Below are positions 41,524 through 51,033 of a stretch of DNA of 64,000 nucleotides, one piece after another. Origin of the DNA: F22 sp963675625 (GTDB lineage Bacteria; Bacteroidota; Bacteroidia; Bacteroidales; Bacteroidaceae). The stretch is from NCBI GenBank assembly GCA_963675625.1, contig OY776497.1, positions 2,294,001 to 2,358,000 of the forward strand. The letters are read 5' to 3'. The notes under the pieces were generated by a model that was not told the DNA's origin, searched no databases, and was given only the letters and a program-made list of their open reading frames with translations. The stretch's first letter is position 1. Every line of letters begins with the position of its first letter. The position numbers and the translations under genes are program-made.

Positions 41524-43461
41524 ATGAAAAAACTTTTAGCTCTTTCGATTTTAGCATGCACTTTTGGGCTATATGCGCAACAGCATGTAACGACAGTTGA
41601 TGTTTCAAAACCGACAGCCAAAATAAATCCAGCAATGTTTGGTATCTTCTTCGAGGATATCAACTTTGGTGCAGATGGTGGTTTATATGCCGAATTAGTA
41701 AAAAACCGTTCTTTTGAATTTCCTCAACCTTTTGTGGGGTGGGTGCCTTTTGGAAATGTAACTGTAAAGAGCGAAAATCCTTGTTTCGAGCGCAATCCAC
41801 ATTATGTGCGAGTGGTCAACGATGGACGTTTGTTGCGCGCTGGTTTGGACAACGAAGGATTTCGAGGCATTGGGTTGAAAAAAGCAGAAACATATCGCTT
41901 TTCGGTGTATGCCCGCACACCAGATACTAAACCCATGAAACTGTCTATCGAATTGGTCAACTCCCAAGGCGAAAATGTACTGAAAAAAGAACTGCAAGTA
42001 AATAGTCAGGATTGGAAAAAGATGACGCTCGAACTGCAAGCACCTTTTACCGATGCTCATTCTCGCTTGCGTGTTGTCTTGCTCACAGAAGGAACTGTGG
42101 ATATGGACCATATTTCGCTTTTTCCTGTGCATACTTGGAAGCAACGCGAAAATGGCCTACGTGCCGACCTGGTGCAAGCACTCTACGATATTCATCCAGG
42201 GGTCTTTCGTTTTCCTGGCGGTTGCATCATTGAGGGCAACAGCCTTGCTACCCGCTATCAGTGGAAAAATAGTGTCGGTGCAGTCGAAAATCGTCCACTC
42301 AACGAGAATCGTTGGAATTATACCTTCAAACATAAAGCTTTCCCCGATTATTTCCAGAGCTATGGCTTGGGATTTTATGAATATTTTCTGTTGAGCGAAG
42401 ATTTGGGAGCAGAGCCGCTTCCTGTATTAAGTTGCGGACTATCTTGCCAATACGAAAGCAATGAAGTCGTGCCGCTTACCAAACTGGCCCCTTATGTACA
42501 AGATGCACTTGATTTGATTGAATTTGCCAACGGTCCTGTCGATTCCAAATGGGGAAAAGTGCGTGCCGATATGGGACATGCCAAACCTTTCAATCTGAAA
42601 ATGATAGCCATCGGTAACGAACAGTGGGGTACAGTGTATCCCGAACGTTTGGAGGTGTTTGTCAAAGCCATTCGCAAACGCTATCCCCATATCCAGATTG
42701 TTGGTACCTCTGGTCCGAGTGCCGCTGGTGATAAGTTTGATTACCTTTGGCCAGAAATGAAACGCATAGGAGTCGATTTGGTGGACGAACATTACTACAT
42801 GTCTCCCGATTGGTTCTTTGCCAATGCAGGGCGTTACGACAGTTACGACCGCAAGGGACCCAAAGTGTTTGCTGGTGAATATGCTTCGCACGACTACAGT
42901 ACTGGCAAAGCCAATAATTTTCTATCAGCCCTTTCCGAAGCGGCTTTTATGACAGGTTTGGAACGCAATGCCGATGTTGTCCGCTTGGCCACATACGCGC
43001 CTTTGTTTGCTCATGTAGATGCTTGGCAGTGGAATCCCGATATGATTTGGTTTGATAACCTCCGCATGATGCGTACACCCAATTATTACGTCCAACAGAT
43101 GTATGGAATGAATACTGGAACAAAGGTACTTCCTTTGCTGATGGAGGGTAAGCCAGTTATTGGGCAAGATAGTTTATATGCTTCGGCGGTATCGGATGCA
43201 GCTACAGGAGAAATTATTGTGAAAGTAGTCAATGCTGCCAATAAAGTCCAGAAGATGCATATTGATTTCGACGGATTAAAAAAGCATCACCTTGTTTCGG
43301 GTACCTGCACCTATTTGCAAAATAATGAATGGACTGCCGTCAATACTTTAGAGGAAGAGAAAGTGTTTCCTCGTCTGCGTCCAGTGTCGGTCAATGCTCG
43401 TTTCTTGGATTTGGAACTGCAAGCCCGTTCATTTGGGGTATATCGCCTGCAAGTGAACTAA
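41524..43461 (+). CDS. GH51 alpha-L-arabinofuranosidase
   Basis: 645 residues, signal peptide ending GLYAQQ. Unlike the other GH51 protein in this locus it has no N-terminal propeller piece. MFGIFFEDINFGADGGLYAELVKNR starts the family region. A carbohydrate-binding beta domain (about 75-200) precedes the barrel with VFRFPGGCIIEGN, acid/base Glu366 in AIGNEQW and nucleophile Glu452 in FAGEYASHD. The C-terminal beta domain ends LQARSFGVYRLQVN. The two GH51 enzymes probably differ in the arabinose linkage removed. Confidence 0.93.
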   Translation: MKKLLALSILACTFGLYAQQHVTTVDVSKPTAKINPAMFGIFFEDINFGADGGLYAELVKNRSFEFPQPFVGWVPFGNVTVKSENPCFERNPHYVRVVNDGRLLRAGLDNEGFRGIGLKKAETYRFSVYARTPDTKPMKLSIELVNSQGENVLKKELQVNSQDWKKMTLELQAPFTDAHSRLRVVLLTEGTVDMDHISLFPVHTWKQRENGLRADLVQALYDIHPGVFRFPGGCIIEGNSLATRYQWKNSVGAVENRPLNENRWNYTFKHKAFPDYFQSYGLGFYEYFLLSEDLGAEPLPVLSCGLSCQYESNEVVPLTKLAPYVQDALDLIEFANGPVDSKWGKVRADMGHAKPFNLKMIAIGNEQWGTVYPERLEVFVKAIRKRYPHIQIVGTSGPSAAGDKFDYLWPEMKRIGVDLVDEHYYMSPDWFFANAGRYDSYDRKGPKVFAGEYASHDYSTGKANNFLSALSEAAFMTGLERNADVVRLATYAPLFAHVDAWQWNPDMIWFDNLRMMRTPNYYVQQMYGMNTGTKVLPLLMEGKPVIGQDSLYASAVSDAATGEIIVKVVNAANKVQKMHIDFDGLKKHHLVSGTCTYLQNNEWTAVNTLEEEKVFPRLRPVSVNARFLDLELQARSFGVYRLQVN

Positions 43462-43512
43462 TGTTACTCTTTTTTGAATGAAAATTACCCCTCTTTATAG
43501 ATCTGTTTTTTC

Positions 43513-43520
43513 TATTTTTG
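43513..43520 (+). promoter_or_regulatory. -7 element before the GH2 gene
   Basis: TATTTTTG matches TAnnTTTG in the 223-base gap between GH51 and GH2, giving a leader of about 155 bases. The GH2 gene may be transcribed separately. Confidence 0.45.
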
Positions 43521-43684
43521 TGGGGTGAAAAATTAAGTGTAGGTATTCAAGACACAATATGACCTGTGTCTTAGTTATTCCGAGACAGTGGCTAAACTAG
43601 TGCTTGCTTGGCGAGTTTCTTTCGGATCAGCTCTGAAAGATGTAGTTTATACAAGATGCCTCAGTAACAATAAAAAATATTATC

Positions 43685-46600
43685 ATGAAGAAACTTCTTA
43701 TTATGCCAATGCTTGCAGCTTTAGCTTTGACTGCAAGTGCGCAAACCTTCCATGAATGGCAAGATCCGGCAGTCAATGCTGTCCATCGTATGCCAATGCA
43801 TACCAATTATTTTGCGTATGAATCGGCCGATGCTGCACAGAGTGGAGTGAAAGAGCAATCTGCAAATTTTATGAGTCTAAATGGGACTTGGAAATTCTTT
43901 TGGGTGAAGGATGCGCTTTCACGCCCTACTGATTTTTGGAAGACCAACTTTAATGACAAGGGATGGGACGATCTTCCTGTTCCAGGATTATGGGAGTTGC
44001 ATGGCTACGGTAAACCTATCTATGTCAATATGGGGTATGCATGGCGCAATCAGTTTAAAAACAATCCTCCATATGTGCCTACAGACAATAACCACGTAGG
44101 ATCTTATCGTCGTGAGATGGTGGTTCCTGCTTCATGGGCGGGCAAAGATATTATTGCTCACTTCGGTTCCGTTACATCCAATATGTATTTATGGGTAAAC
44201 GGCAAATATGTGGGATATAGTGAAGATAGTAAACTAGAAGCTGAGTTTGATGTAACTCGTTATTTAAAACCAGGACAAGACAATGTAATTGCCTTTCAAG
44301 TATTCCGTTGGTGCGATGGAAGTTACCTAGAAGATCAGGACTTCTTCCGTTATAGTGGAGTAGGACGTGACTGTTTTCTATATGCTCGTGAGAAGAAGCA
44401 TATCAAAGATATTCGTGTTACACCAGACCTAGATCAAAAGTACCAAAATGGGGTATTGAATATTCAATTGACTAGCACCAGAAACACACACGTTAATATC
44501 AGCTTAAAAGATGCTGAAGGAAAAGAAGTTGCTGCCACACAAGCTAAAGCAAACACAACATGTATTTTAAAACTGAAGAATCCGCACAAATGGAGTGCTG
44601 AAAGTCCTTATCTCTATACCTTGTATGCCTCTATGGACAATGAACACGAGGTAATCCCAGTCAAAGTAGGATTCCGTAAGATCGAATTGAAAAACGGACA
44701 GGTATTGGTCAATGGACAACCAGTACTGATCAAGGGAGCCAATCGTCATGAGATGGATCCAGACAATGGCTATATCATTTCACCTGAACGCATGGTGCAA
44801 GATATTCAGCTCATGAAGAAGTTCAATATAAATGCAGTGCGTACTTGTCACTATCCAGACAATAATTTATGGTATGACCTATGCGATAAATACGGTATTT
44901 ATGTAGTTGCCGAAGCCAATCTTGAAAGCCATGGTATGGGATATGGATCTCGCACATTGGCCAAGAGAGAAGATTATAAATTAGCACATTTGCAACGCAA
45001 TCAACGCAATGTACAACGCAATTTTAATCACCCAAGTATCTTTGTTTGGTCTCTAGGTAACGAGGCTGGATATGGTCCAAACTTTGAAGCAGCATACGAC
45101 TGGATCAAGGCAGAAGATCATAGTCGCTTGGTACAATTTGAACAAGCGGGCAAGACTGGTAAGACCGATATCTTTTGTCCTATGTACTATGGATACAAGC
45201 ATTGCGAAGAATATAGTGTAAACGATCAATATAAGAAACCACTTATCCAATGTGAATATGCTCATGCTATGGGTAATTCGGAAGGTGGATTCAAAGAATA
45301 CTGGGATCTAATACGTAAGTACCCTAAGTATCAAGGTGGATTTATTTGGGATTTTGTGGATCAATCTCTTCGTTGGACTGGTAAAAATGGAAAGACTATT
45401 TATGCTTATGGAGGTGATTTTGACCGCTATGATGCTAGTGATAATAACTTCTGCGATAATGGCTTAGTGAGTCCCGATCGCGTACCAAATCCTCATATGT
45501 ATGAAGTGGGATATTTCTATCAAAACATTTGGACAAGTCCAGTAGACTTGCAAAATGGTGTGATCGGTATATACAATGAAAATTTCTTCCGTGACCTATC
45601 GGCTTATGCTTTGGAATGGGAAGTGCTCGAAGGAGGTAAGGTCATCAAAACTGGTCGTGTGGATGATATCCATGTGGCTCCACATAAGACGGTAAACCTA
45701 AAATTGCCTATTGGCAATATTCAGGTTGGTACAGAATGTTTACTGAACGTATCGTACACCTTGAAGCATGCTGAAGGTTTACTTCCTGCTGGCTATGCAG
45801 TGGCCAAACAACAATTGGTATTGAATCCATATAAGGCGCCTGCTATGACCCTTCATAATGAGGAGTTGAGCAACCAAAAGACTGTAGCGCCTACTGTTCA
45901 AGATAATGATTGGAATTACCTAATTATTCGTGGCGATCACTTCGATGTAGAGTTCAATAAGCACAGTGGGCTATTAAGCAAATATGAGGTTGATGGAACA
46001 GACATGATCAAAGATGGAGAAGCGTTGACGCCTAATTTCTGGCGTGCTCCTACCGACAACGATTATGGTGCTGGATTGCAATATAAATATGCGGTTTGGA
46101 AACATCCAGAGATGAAGCAGACTGCTTTTAAATCGCGCATTGAAAATGGACTAGCTATTGTAGATGTTACTTACGATATGCCTAAGGTCTCTGCTCAATT
46201 GCTTATGACCTATGCTATTAATAATGTGGGAGCCATCAAGGTTACACAAAAGATGGTAGCAGATAAAAATGCCAAAGTGGCCAATATGTTCCGTTTCGGT
46301 ATGCAGTTGCCTATGCCACGTGCATTTGAAACCATTCAATATTATGGTCGTGGTCCAGTAGAGAACTATATTGACCGTAAGTACAATGCGTCATTGGCGA
46401 TTTATAGCCAATCTGTAACGGAACAATTCTATCCTTATATCCGTCCACAAGAAAACGGAACGAAGAGTGATATTCGTTGGTGGAAGATCAGCAATGCCTC
46501 TGGTTGCGGTCTTGAAGTTATCGCTGCACATCCTTTCTCTGCGTCAGCTTTGCACTACACCATTGATTCGTTGGATGATGGCATGAACAAGCATCAAAGT

Positions 46601-46792
46601 CACTCTCCAGAAGTTGAAGAAGCAGATGTCACTAATTTCTGTATTGATGAGGTGCAAGCTGGATTGGGATGTGAAGATAGTTGGGGACGTATTGCTCGTC
46701 CAGAATATCAAGTACCTTATGGTGATTATGAATTTACGTTTATTCTATCACCAATCAAGAACACTTGTTCTATTACTCCAGTAGTGTATTAA
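43685..46792 (+). CDS. GH2 beta-galactosidase, LacZ-type
   Basis: 1035 residues, signal peptide ending ASAQT. It has the full LacZ domain order: sugar-binding jelly roll (LNGTWKFFWV, YGKPIYVNMGYAW, WVNGKYVGYSEDSKLEAEFD), immunoglobulin-like domain, TIM barrel with ISPERMVQDIQLMKKFNINAVR, acid/base Glu460 in SLGNEAGYG and nucleophile Glu524 in QCEYAHAMGNS. The Bgal small-chain domain follows (FWRAPTDNDYG, FETIQYYGRGPVENYIDR). It releases beta-linked galactose in the periplasm and is the last gene of the locus. Confidence 0.95.
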   Translation: MKKLLIMPMLAALALTASAQTFHEWQDPAVNAVHRMPMHTNYFAYESADAAQSGVKEQSANFMSLNGTWKFFWVKDALSRPTDFWKTNFNDKGWDDLPVPGLWELHGYGKPIYVNMGYAWRNQFKNNPPYVPTDNNHVGSYRREMVVPASWAGKDIIAHFGSVTSNMYLWVNGKYVGYSEDSKLEAEFDVTRYLKPGQDNVIAFQVFRWCDGSYLEDQDFFRYSGVGRDCFLYAREKKHIKDIRVTPDLDQKYQNGVLNIQLTSTRNTHVNISLKDAEGKEVAATQAKANTTCILKLKNPHKWSAESPYLYTLYASMDNEHEVIPVKVGFRKIELKNGQVLVNGQPVLIKGANRHEMDPDNGYIISPERMVQDIQLMKKFNINAVRTCHYPDNNLWYDLCDKYGIYVVAEANLESHGMGYGSRTLAKREDYKLAHLQRNQRNVQRNFNHPSIFVWSLGNEAGYGPNFEAAYDWIKAEDHSRLVQFEQAGKTGKTDIFCPMYYGYKHCEEYSVNDQYKKPLIQCEYAHAMGNSEGGFKEYWDLIRKYPKYQGGFIWDFVDQSLRWTGKNGKTIYAYGGDFDRYDASDNNFCDNGLVSPDRVPNPHMYEVGYFYQNIWTSPVDLQNGVIGIYNENFFRDLSAYALEWEVLEGGKVIKTGRVDDIHVAPHKTVNLKLPIGNIQVGTECLLNVSYTLKHAEGLLPAGYAVAKQQLVLNPYKAPAMTLHNEELSNQKTVAPTVQDNDWNYLIIRGDHFDVEFNKHSGLLSKYEVDGTDMIKDGEALTPNFWRAPTDNDYGAGLQYKYAVWKHPEMKQTAFKSRIENGLAIVDVTYDMPKVSAQLLMTYAINNVGAIKVTQKMVADKNAKVANMFRFGMQLPMPRAFETIQYYGRGPVENYIDRKYNASLAIYSQSVTEQFYPYIRPQENGTKSDIRWWKISNASGCGLEVIAAHPFSASALHYTIDSLDDGMNKHQSHSPEVEEADVTNFCIDEVQAGLGCEDSWGRIARPEYQVPYGDYEFTFILSPIKNTCSITPVVY

Positions 46793-46813
46793 ATTAGGTG
46801 TATTATATTAAGC

Positions 46814-46851
46814 AAATGGTGTGTCAAAGATTTTACTTTGGCACACCATTT
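46814..46851 (+). terminator. Terminator of the polysaccharide locus
   Basis: AAATGGTGTG, T, CAAA pairs with TTTG, G, CACACCATTT (one T-G mismatch) around a 7-base loop, 21 bases after the GH2 stop, followed by CTATTTG. Confidence 0.7.
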
Positions 46852-46913
46852 CTATTTGAAAGTATAGGGAAAATAGTTTTTACTATACATATTGTCAAAA
46901 ACGGCAGGGCGTC

Positions 46914-47171
46914 TTATTTGTTTTCAGAGCGATCTCTGTCACCTAAAAAAAAGAAGGCCTTAAATCGAAAGGAAAGGCCATCTACGGCTGTGTCGATTTT
47001 TGAAAATATTTTTTTGAGGGAAGTGTCTTTGAAAATGACGGTACAAACTTCACGGTTATTCTCAAGCGCTTTGATAGGTCTGTGGAAAAGCTTGCGATAC
47101 GGACTATATCCCTTTGATAAATTGCGCGCAAAGGCTTGCGTATAGTCGGAAAATGCTCGGAAAATTGACAT
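46914..47171 (-). CDS. Hypothetical 85-residue reading frame
   Basis: An ATG-started minus-strand frame in the 460-base gap between GH2 and the menaquinone operon, beginning MSIFRAFSDYTQAFARN. It is basic and aromatic-rich with no signal peptide or recognised domain. A dyad TTGACA...TGTCAA overlaps its start (47165-47179). It lies downstream of the zinc-ribbon gene on the same strand with 81 bases between. It may be an untranslated or repeated intergenic element rather than a gene. Confidence 0.3.
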   Translation of the reverse strand: MSIFRAFSDYTQAFARNLSKGYSPYRKLFHRPIKALENNREVCTVIFKDTSLKKIFSKIDTAVDGLSFRFKAFFFLGDRDRSENK

Positions 47172-47252
47172 TTTGTCAAATATCGTTTGTCTGCTTTGTA
47201 TAAGTAGTTACGATTTGAAAGAATTGTACGTGATATTCTCTCCTATTATAAC

Positions 47253-47462
47253 CTACTTCTTCATCAACTTTCTAGGGGCTCCTTTCCATGAGCATCCTAG
47301 GCAGTACACGATAGATAAGTCAAACCCATCCAAGGTCTCTCCTTCATTACGTACGACAACTTCTCCAGTCGTTTCATCGACATAGACTAAGCGTCTATCT
47401 CCAGCTTCGTTCATCACATAAAATGATGGAATCTTGCATTGTGGACAAAGGGCTTTCTTCAT
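47253..47462 (-). CDS. Small zinc-ribbon protein
   Basis: 69 residues. An N-terminal CPQC (residues 6-9) and a C-terminal CLGC (about 54-57) can bind one zinc as a ribbon; the intervening strands include FYVMNEAGDRRLVYVDETTGEVV. No function known. The gene starts 4 bases after the menC stop, so it is probably translated from the menaquinone operon transcript. In the position where I would expect menE, this is found instead. Confidence 0.75.
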   Translation of the reverse strand: MKKALCPQCKIPSFYVMNEAGDRRLVYVDETTGEVVVRNEGETLDGFDLSIVYCLGCSWKGAPRKLMKK

Positions 47463-47466
47463 GATC

Positions 47467-48540
47467 TTATGGATTATTAGTGATATTTTGACCAGTATAA
47501 AATAGTTGATCTCCTCGTATCTCTAAAGGCATAGAGATGTTATTTTCAAACAATTGGCCAGTACCCAATCCTTGGGGGATACGTACGTCTTGTGTAGCTG
47601 TCCATTGAGCGATGGCATTCAGACCGACATTCGACTCCAATGCAGAGGTAATCCAGTAGCCGATGCCGCGTTCTTTAGCGAGACGTATCCATTCGCTGCT
47701 GCCATGAAATCCTCCGTGCAGAGAAGGTTTTAAGATGATATATTGTGGACGAATTGTTTCCAATAATGCCATCTTATCAAATGGATCATTCACGCCGATT
47801 AGTTCCTCGTCCAAGGCAATAGGGAGGGGCGTATTTTGGCATAAATAAGCCATCTTATCCCACTGACCCGCTATTATGGGTTGCTCGATAGAGTGCATAT
47901 CCAAAGCGGCCAATCGCTCTAGGTAGTCCATGGCTTTATCAGGAGCAAACGCGCCGTTGGCATCTACTCGCAATACGATATCCTTGCTGCTGTAGTGCTG
48001 TCGGATATATTGCAATAGCTGCATTTCCTCTTCAAAGTCGATGGCCCCTATTTTGAGTTTGATACAACGGAACCCCTGTCGCAATTTATCTTGGATACGT
48101 GATAACATGGTTGAGGCATCGCCCATCCAGATAAGACCGTTAATGGGGATACCCATTGTACCTTGCGCAAAGGCAGTTATCTGCGGAGAGGCCGAAGGCG
48201 ATGTGCGTGTCTCTCGGCAGTGGGGTGACCAAAGTGACCAGATAGCCGTTTCAAGTCCCATAAGCATAGAGGGATAGTCGCGCAATCCTTCGTAATCCAA
48301 TATACCCGTTTCAACAAAACGGGCGCAGTGTGCGTTGAGTATCTCTTCGTAATCCTCTAGGTCATCGCAGGATAACTGAGGGAGAGGGGCACACTCTCCA
48401 AGACCGATGCGTTCAGGTGCATCGGTCTTCCAGAGTGAAAGTAGCCATATCTTGCGTTCAGTATAGATGCCACGCGAAGTACCTGCGGGCTGCTTGAAGT
48501 GCAAGATGTATGGCTCTATTTTGTACTGATAATCAGTCAT
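47467..48540 (-). CDS. menC: o-Succinylbenzoate synthase
   Basis: 357 residues, enolase superfamily. It dehydrates SHCHC to o-succinylbenzoate in menaquinone synthesis. The N-terminal capping domain is followed by the barrel with catalytic Lys in IKLKIGA, metal ligands in LRVDANGAF, SIEQPI and IALDEELIG, and the second Lys in YIILKPSLHGG. The pattern fits MenC better than dipeptide epimerases, as do the neighbours. Its ATG overlaps the menB stop by one base, indicating translational coupling. Confidence 0.92.
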   Translation of the reverse strand: MTDYQYKIEPYILHFKQPAGTSRGIYTERKIWLLSLWKTDAPERIGLGECAPLPQLSCDDLEDYEEILNAHCARFVETGILDYEGLRDYPSMLMGLETAIWSLWSPHCRETRTSPSASPQITAFAQGTMGIPINGLIWMGDASTMLSRIQDKLRQGFRCIKLKIGAIDFEEEMQLLQYIRQHYSSKDIVLRVDANGAFAPDKAMDYLERLAALDMHSIEQPIIAGQWDKMAYLCQNTPLPIALDEELIGVNDPFDKMALLETIRPQYIILKPSLHGGFHGSSEWIRLAKERGIGYWITSALESNVGLNAIAQWTATQDVRIPQGLGTGQLFENNISMPLEIRGDQLFYTGQNITNNP

Positions 48541-49361
48541 TATGGAAATTTTGGGTATTGTTTGAAGTTGGGCTTACGCTTTTCAAGAAAGGCATTTTTA
48601 CCTTCTTGTGCTTCTTCGGTCATATAGTACAGCATGGTTGCATCGCCAGCCAATTCTTGAATACCAGCTTGTCCATCCAATTCGGCATTCAATCCAGCTT
48701 TAATCATACGCAGTGCGATAGGACTATGCAATTGCATTTCTTCGGCCCATTGTACATACTCGTCTTCTAGCTTTTCTAATGGCACGACCGTGTTGACTAG
48801 TCCCATCTCTAAAGCTTGTTGTGCGTCATATTGGCGGCAAAGGAACCAGATTTCACGAGCTTTCTTCTGACCAACGACACGTGCCAAATAACTAGAACCA
48901 AATCCAGCGTCAAAGCTCCCTACACGTGGTCCTGTTTGTCCAAAGCGTGCGTTGTCCGAAGCAATACTCAAGTCGCATACAACGTGTAGTACGTGTCCAC
49001 CACCAATAGCGAAACCGTTGACGGCTGCAATGACTGGTTTAGGGATGCTGCGTATTTGTTTTTGTACATCTAGTACGCTTAAACGAGCCACACCGTCTTT
49101 ATCAATATATCCGCCATGACCTTTTACGTTTTGGTCACCACCTGCACAGAAAGCTTTATCGCCAGCACCTGTGATCACCACCACGTTGATATCTTGTTCT
49201 TCACGACAGATGCGTAGTGCATCGCTCATTTCAGCAGTGGTCGTTGGGGTGAAGGCGTTGCGGTAGCGCTCGCGGTTGATAGTGATACGTCCGATTCCAT
49301 TGTAGTAATCGAATAGGATATCTTCGTATTCACGGATAGTTGTCCATTCTCTTGTTGCCAT
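48540..49361 (-). CDS. menB: 1,4-Dihydroxy-2-naphthoyl-CoA synthase
   Basis: 273 residues, crotonase family. It cyclises o-succinylbenzoyl-CoA to DHNA-CoA. Typical MenB sequence: INRERYRNAFTPTTTAEM, oxyanion-hole GDKAFCAGGDQNVKG, AVNGFAIGGGHVLHVVCDL and the MenB signature GQTGPRVGSFDAGFGSSYLAR, ending in KRKPNFKQYPKFP. Length is normal. It lies between menD (28 bases upstream) and menC (overlap). Confidence 0.96.
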   Translation of the reverse strand: MATREWTTIREYEDILFDYYNGIGRITINRERYRNAFTPTTTAEMSDALRICREEQDINVVVITGAGDKAFCAGGDQNVKGHGGYIDKDGVARLSVLDVQKQIRSIPKPVIAAVNGFAIGGGHVLHVVCDLSIASDNARFGQTGPRVGSFDAGFGSSYLARVVGQKKAREIWFLCRQYDAQQALEMGLVNTVVPLEKLEDEYVQWAEEMQLHSPIALRMIKAGLNAELDGQAGIQELAGDATMLYYMTEEAQEGKNAFLEKRKPNFKQYPKFP

Positions 49362-49389
49362 ATCTTTATCTTTTAATTGTTTATACAGT

Positions 49390-51033
49390 TTATTTCTTGA
49401 ATATCTTATCTAGTTGTGCTTGATCGACACTGGCATCTGTGAAGACTTCCATAAGCATTGCTCCTTTTTGTGCTTCTGGGGCTGTAAACTCTGGAAGAGC
49501 AAAATGCAGGCTTTCTGTATCTTGTACACCGAAATAGTGTAGACCGCGTGCCATCGCCCAACTTCGTGCATCTATATTGTGTGTGCCTTGTACGGCTTCA
49601 CGGGCTTTATCGGGCAAGTGTAATCCAGGTAAACCACGGAAAATTTGTCCTTCGTGATTATTGAGTAGCAAAATGCGTAAGTTCTTAGGCAGAGGTGATA
49701 TGTTTAGAGCAGTCATGTCATAGAAGAAACTCAAATCACCTATAATCAGGTAAACTGGGCGTTCATCTAGTGCAGCAAATCCTAAGGCTGTAGATAGGGA
49801 CCCTTCAATGCCGTTGACCCCACGATTGGCATACACCTCTGTATATTTCGGTAGGTCGTATAATTGGGCATAGCGGATGCTATTGCTATTGGCCAAGTGT
49901 AGTGGATGACCTTCTGGGAGTACTCGCATGAATTCTCCCACCACCATAGGGGCACTATAATCAAGTGCAGGCATAGTATATGACTGACGAACTTTGATCC
50001 ATTCCTGAGGGTAAGTCGGTACTTTGCCCGCCAAACGAGGAGCAATACGTTCCACAAATTCCATCGGATCCATTTGGATAAGCGTTGTGGCACATTGGAA
50101 AGTATCAATCAGTGCACCATCGGCAGAAATATGCCAGTGTGCCTTGGGAGGGAAGCTACGCAACCATTGTTTGGTACGTTTGGAGATAACACAGCCGCCC
50201 CAAGTGATCAACAGATCGGGGGATAATTTGTGCTTCTCTTCGTCGTTCATTTGAGCGAGAAGAATATCTATATTGCGGATAGATTTGCCAGGGATAGTAC
50301 CATTACCTATATGTTCTTGTACCCACGCAAAATGTTTATGTATGAGTTTGTTGACAGTACTTTGGTAATCATAGATTGAGTTCATTTGTCCCACTACGAC
50401 CAAACGTTTCTGCGCTTTGTTTAGTTCTTCGATCAGATGTGTATACGGTTCGTTATACTCATTCATACCGTGATAACGATGAATAACACGTACTTTAGGA
50501 AGTCTATCGGCGGTCATATCAAAGAATGGCTCGGATATGGGCACATTGATATGTGCAGGTCCTTTACCTTGATGCGTTGTCGCAAGGATGGCCTCGTTGA
50601 CGAGACGATTGGTGAGCCATATATCGTGTTCGTCGAGTTGTACACTGCACTTGCTCAGCGATTGAAACACGCCTTTTTGAGGGAGAGTCTGGCCATCTTG
50701 CTGTCCTATCCATCCTTCTGGTCTATCGGCTGAAATGACCAATAAGGGCACCTTTTGATAGTATGCTTCTGCAACGGCTGGGTGCATGTTGAGTACAGCG
50801 CTTCCGCTGGTGCAGACAACAGCTGTAGTGCGCCCTGTTTTTAAAGCAAGACCTAAGGCTACAAACGCCGCACTTCTTTCGTCGGTAACTTGGTGCGATG
50901 CAAAATATTTATCAGCTATGATACTGCCTACAATAGGAATGTTGCGACTACCTGGGCACACCACTATTTGACTTATTTGATGTGCTTTGAGTAGGGCTAC
51001 AAGTTCGAGAATGTGTGGTTTAGTACTATACAT
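49390..51033 (-). CDS. menD: SEPHCHC synthase
   Basis: 547 residues, thiamine-diphosphate enzyme joining isochorismate and 2-oxoglutarate. The N-terminal pyrimidine-binding domain has VVCPGSRNIPI and DERSAAFVALGLA, including the Glu-type helix that activates the cofactor; TSGSAVLNMHPAVAEAYY and VISADRP follow. The C-terminal diphosphate-binding domain has NRGVNGIEGSLSTALGFA and GDLSFFYDMTAL. The start overlaps the menF stop by 8 bases, so the two are probably coupled in translation. Confidence 0.95.
   Translation of the reverse strand: MYSTKPHILELVALLKAHQISQIVVCPGSRNIPIVGSIIADKYFASHQVTDERSAAFVALGLALKTGRTTAVVCTSGSAVLNMHPAVAEAYYQKVPLLVISADRPEGWIGQQDGQTLPQKGVFQSLSKCSVQLDEHDIWLTNRLVNEAILATTHQGKGPAHINVPISEPFFDMTADRLPKVRVIHRYHGMNEYNEPYTHLIEELNKAQKRLVVVGQMNSIYDYQSTVNKLIHKHFAWVQEHIGNGTIPGKSIRNIDILLAQMNDEEKHKLSPDLLITWGGCVISKRTKQWLRSFPPKAHWHISADGALIDTFQCATTLIQMDPMEFVERIAPRLAGKVPTYPQEWIKVRQSYTMPALDYSAPMVVGEFMRVLPEGHPLHLANSNSIRYAQLYDLPKYTEVYANRGVNGIEGSLSTALGFAALDERPVYLIIGDLSFFYDMTALNISPLPKNLRILLLNNHEGQIFRGLPGLHLPDKAREAVQGTHNIDARSWAMARGLHYFGVQDTESLHFALPEFTAPEAQKGAMLMEVFTDASVDQAQLDKIFKK

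Noticed and set aside
46798..47145. 115-codon + strand frame after GH2
   Set aside because: It passes through the terminator hairpin of the locus and has no plausible start signal or domain.
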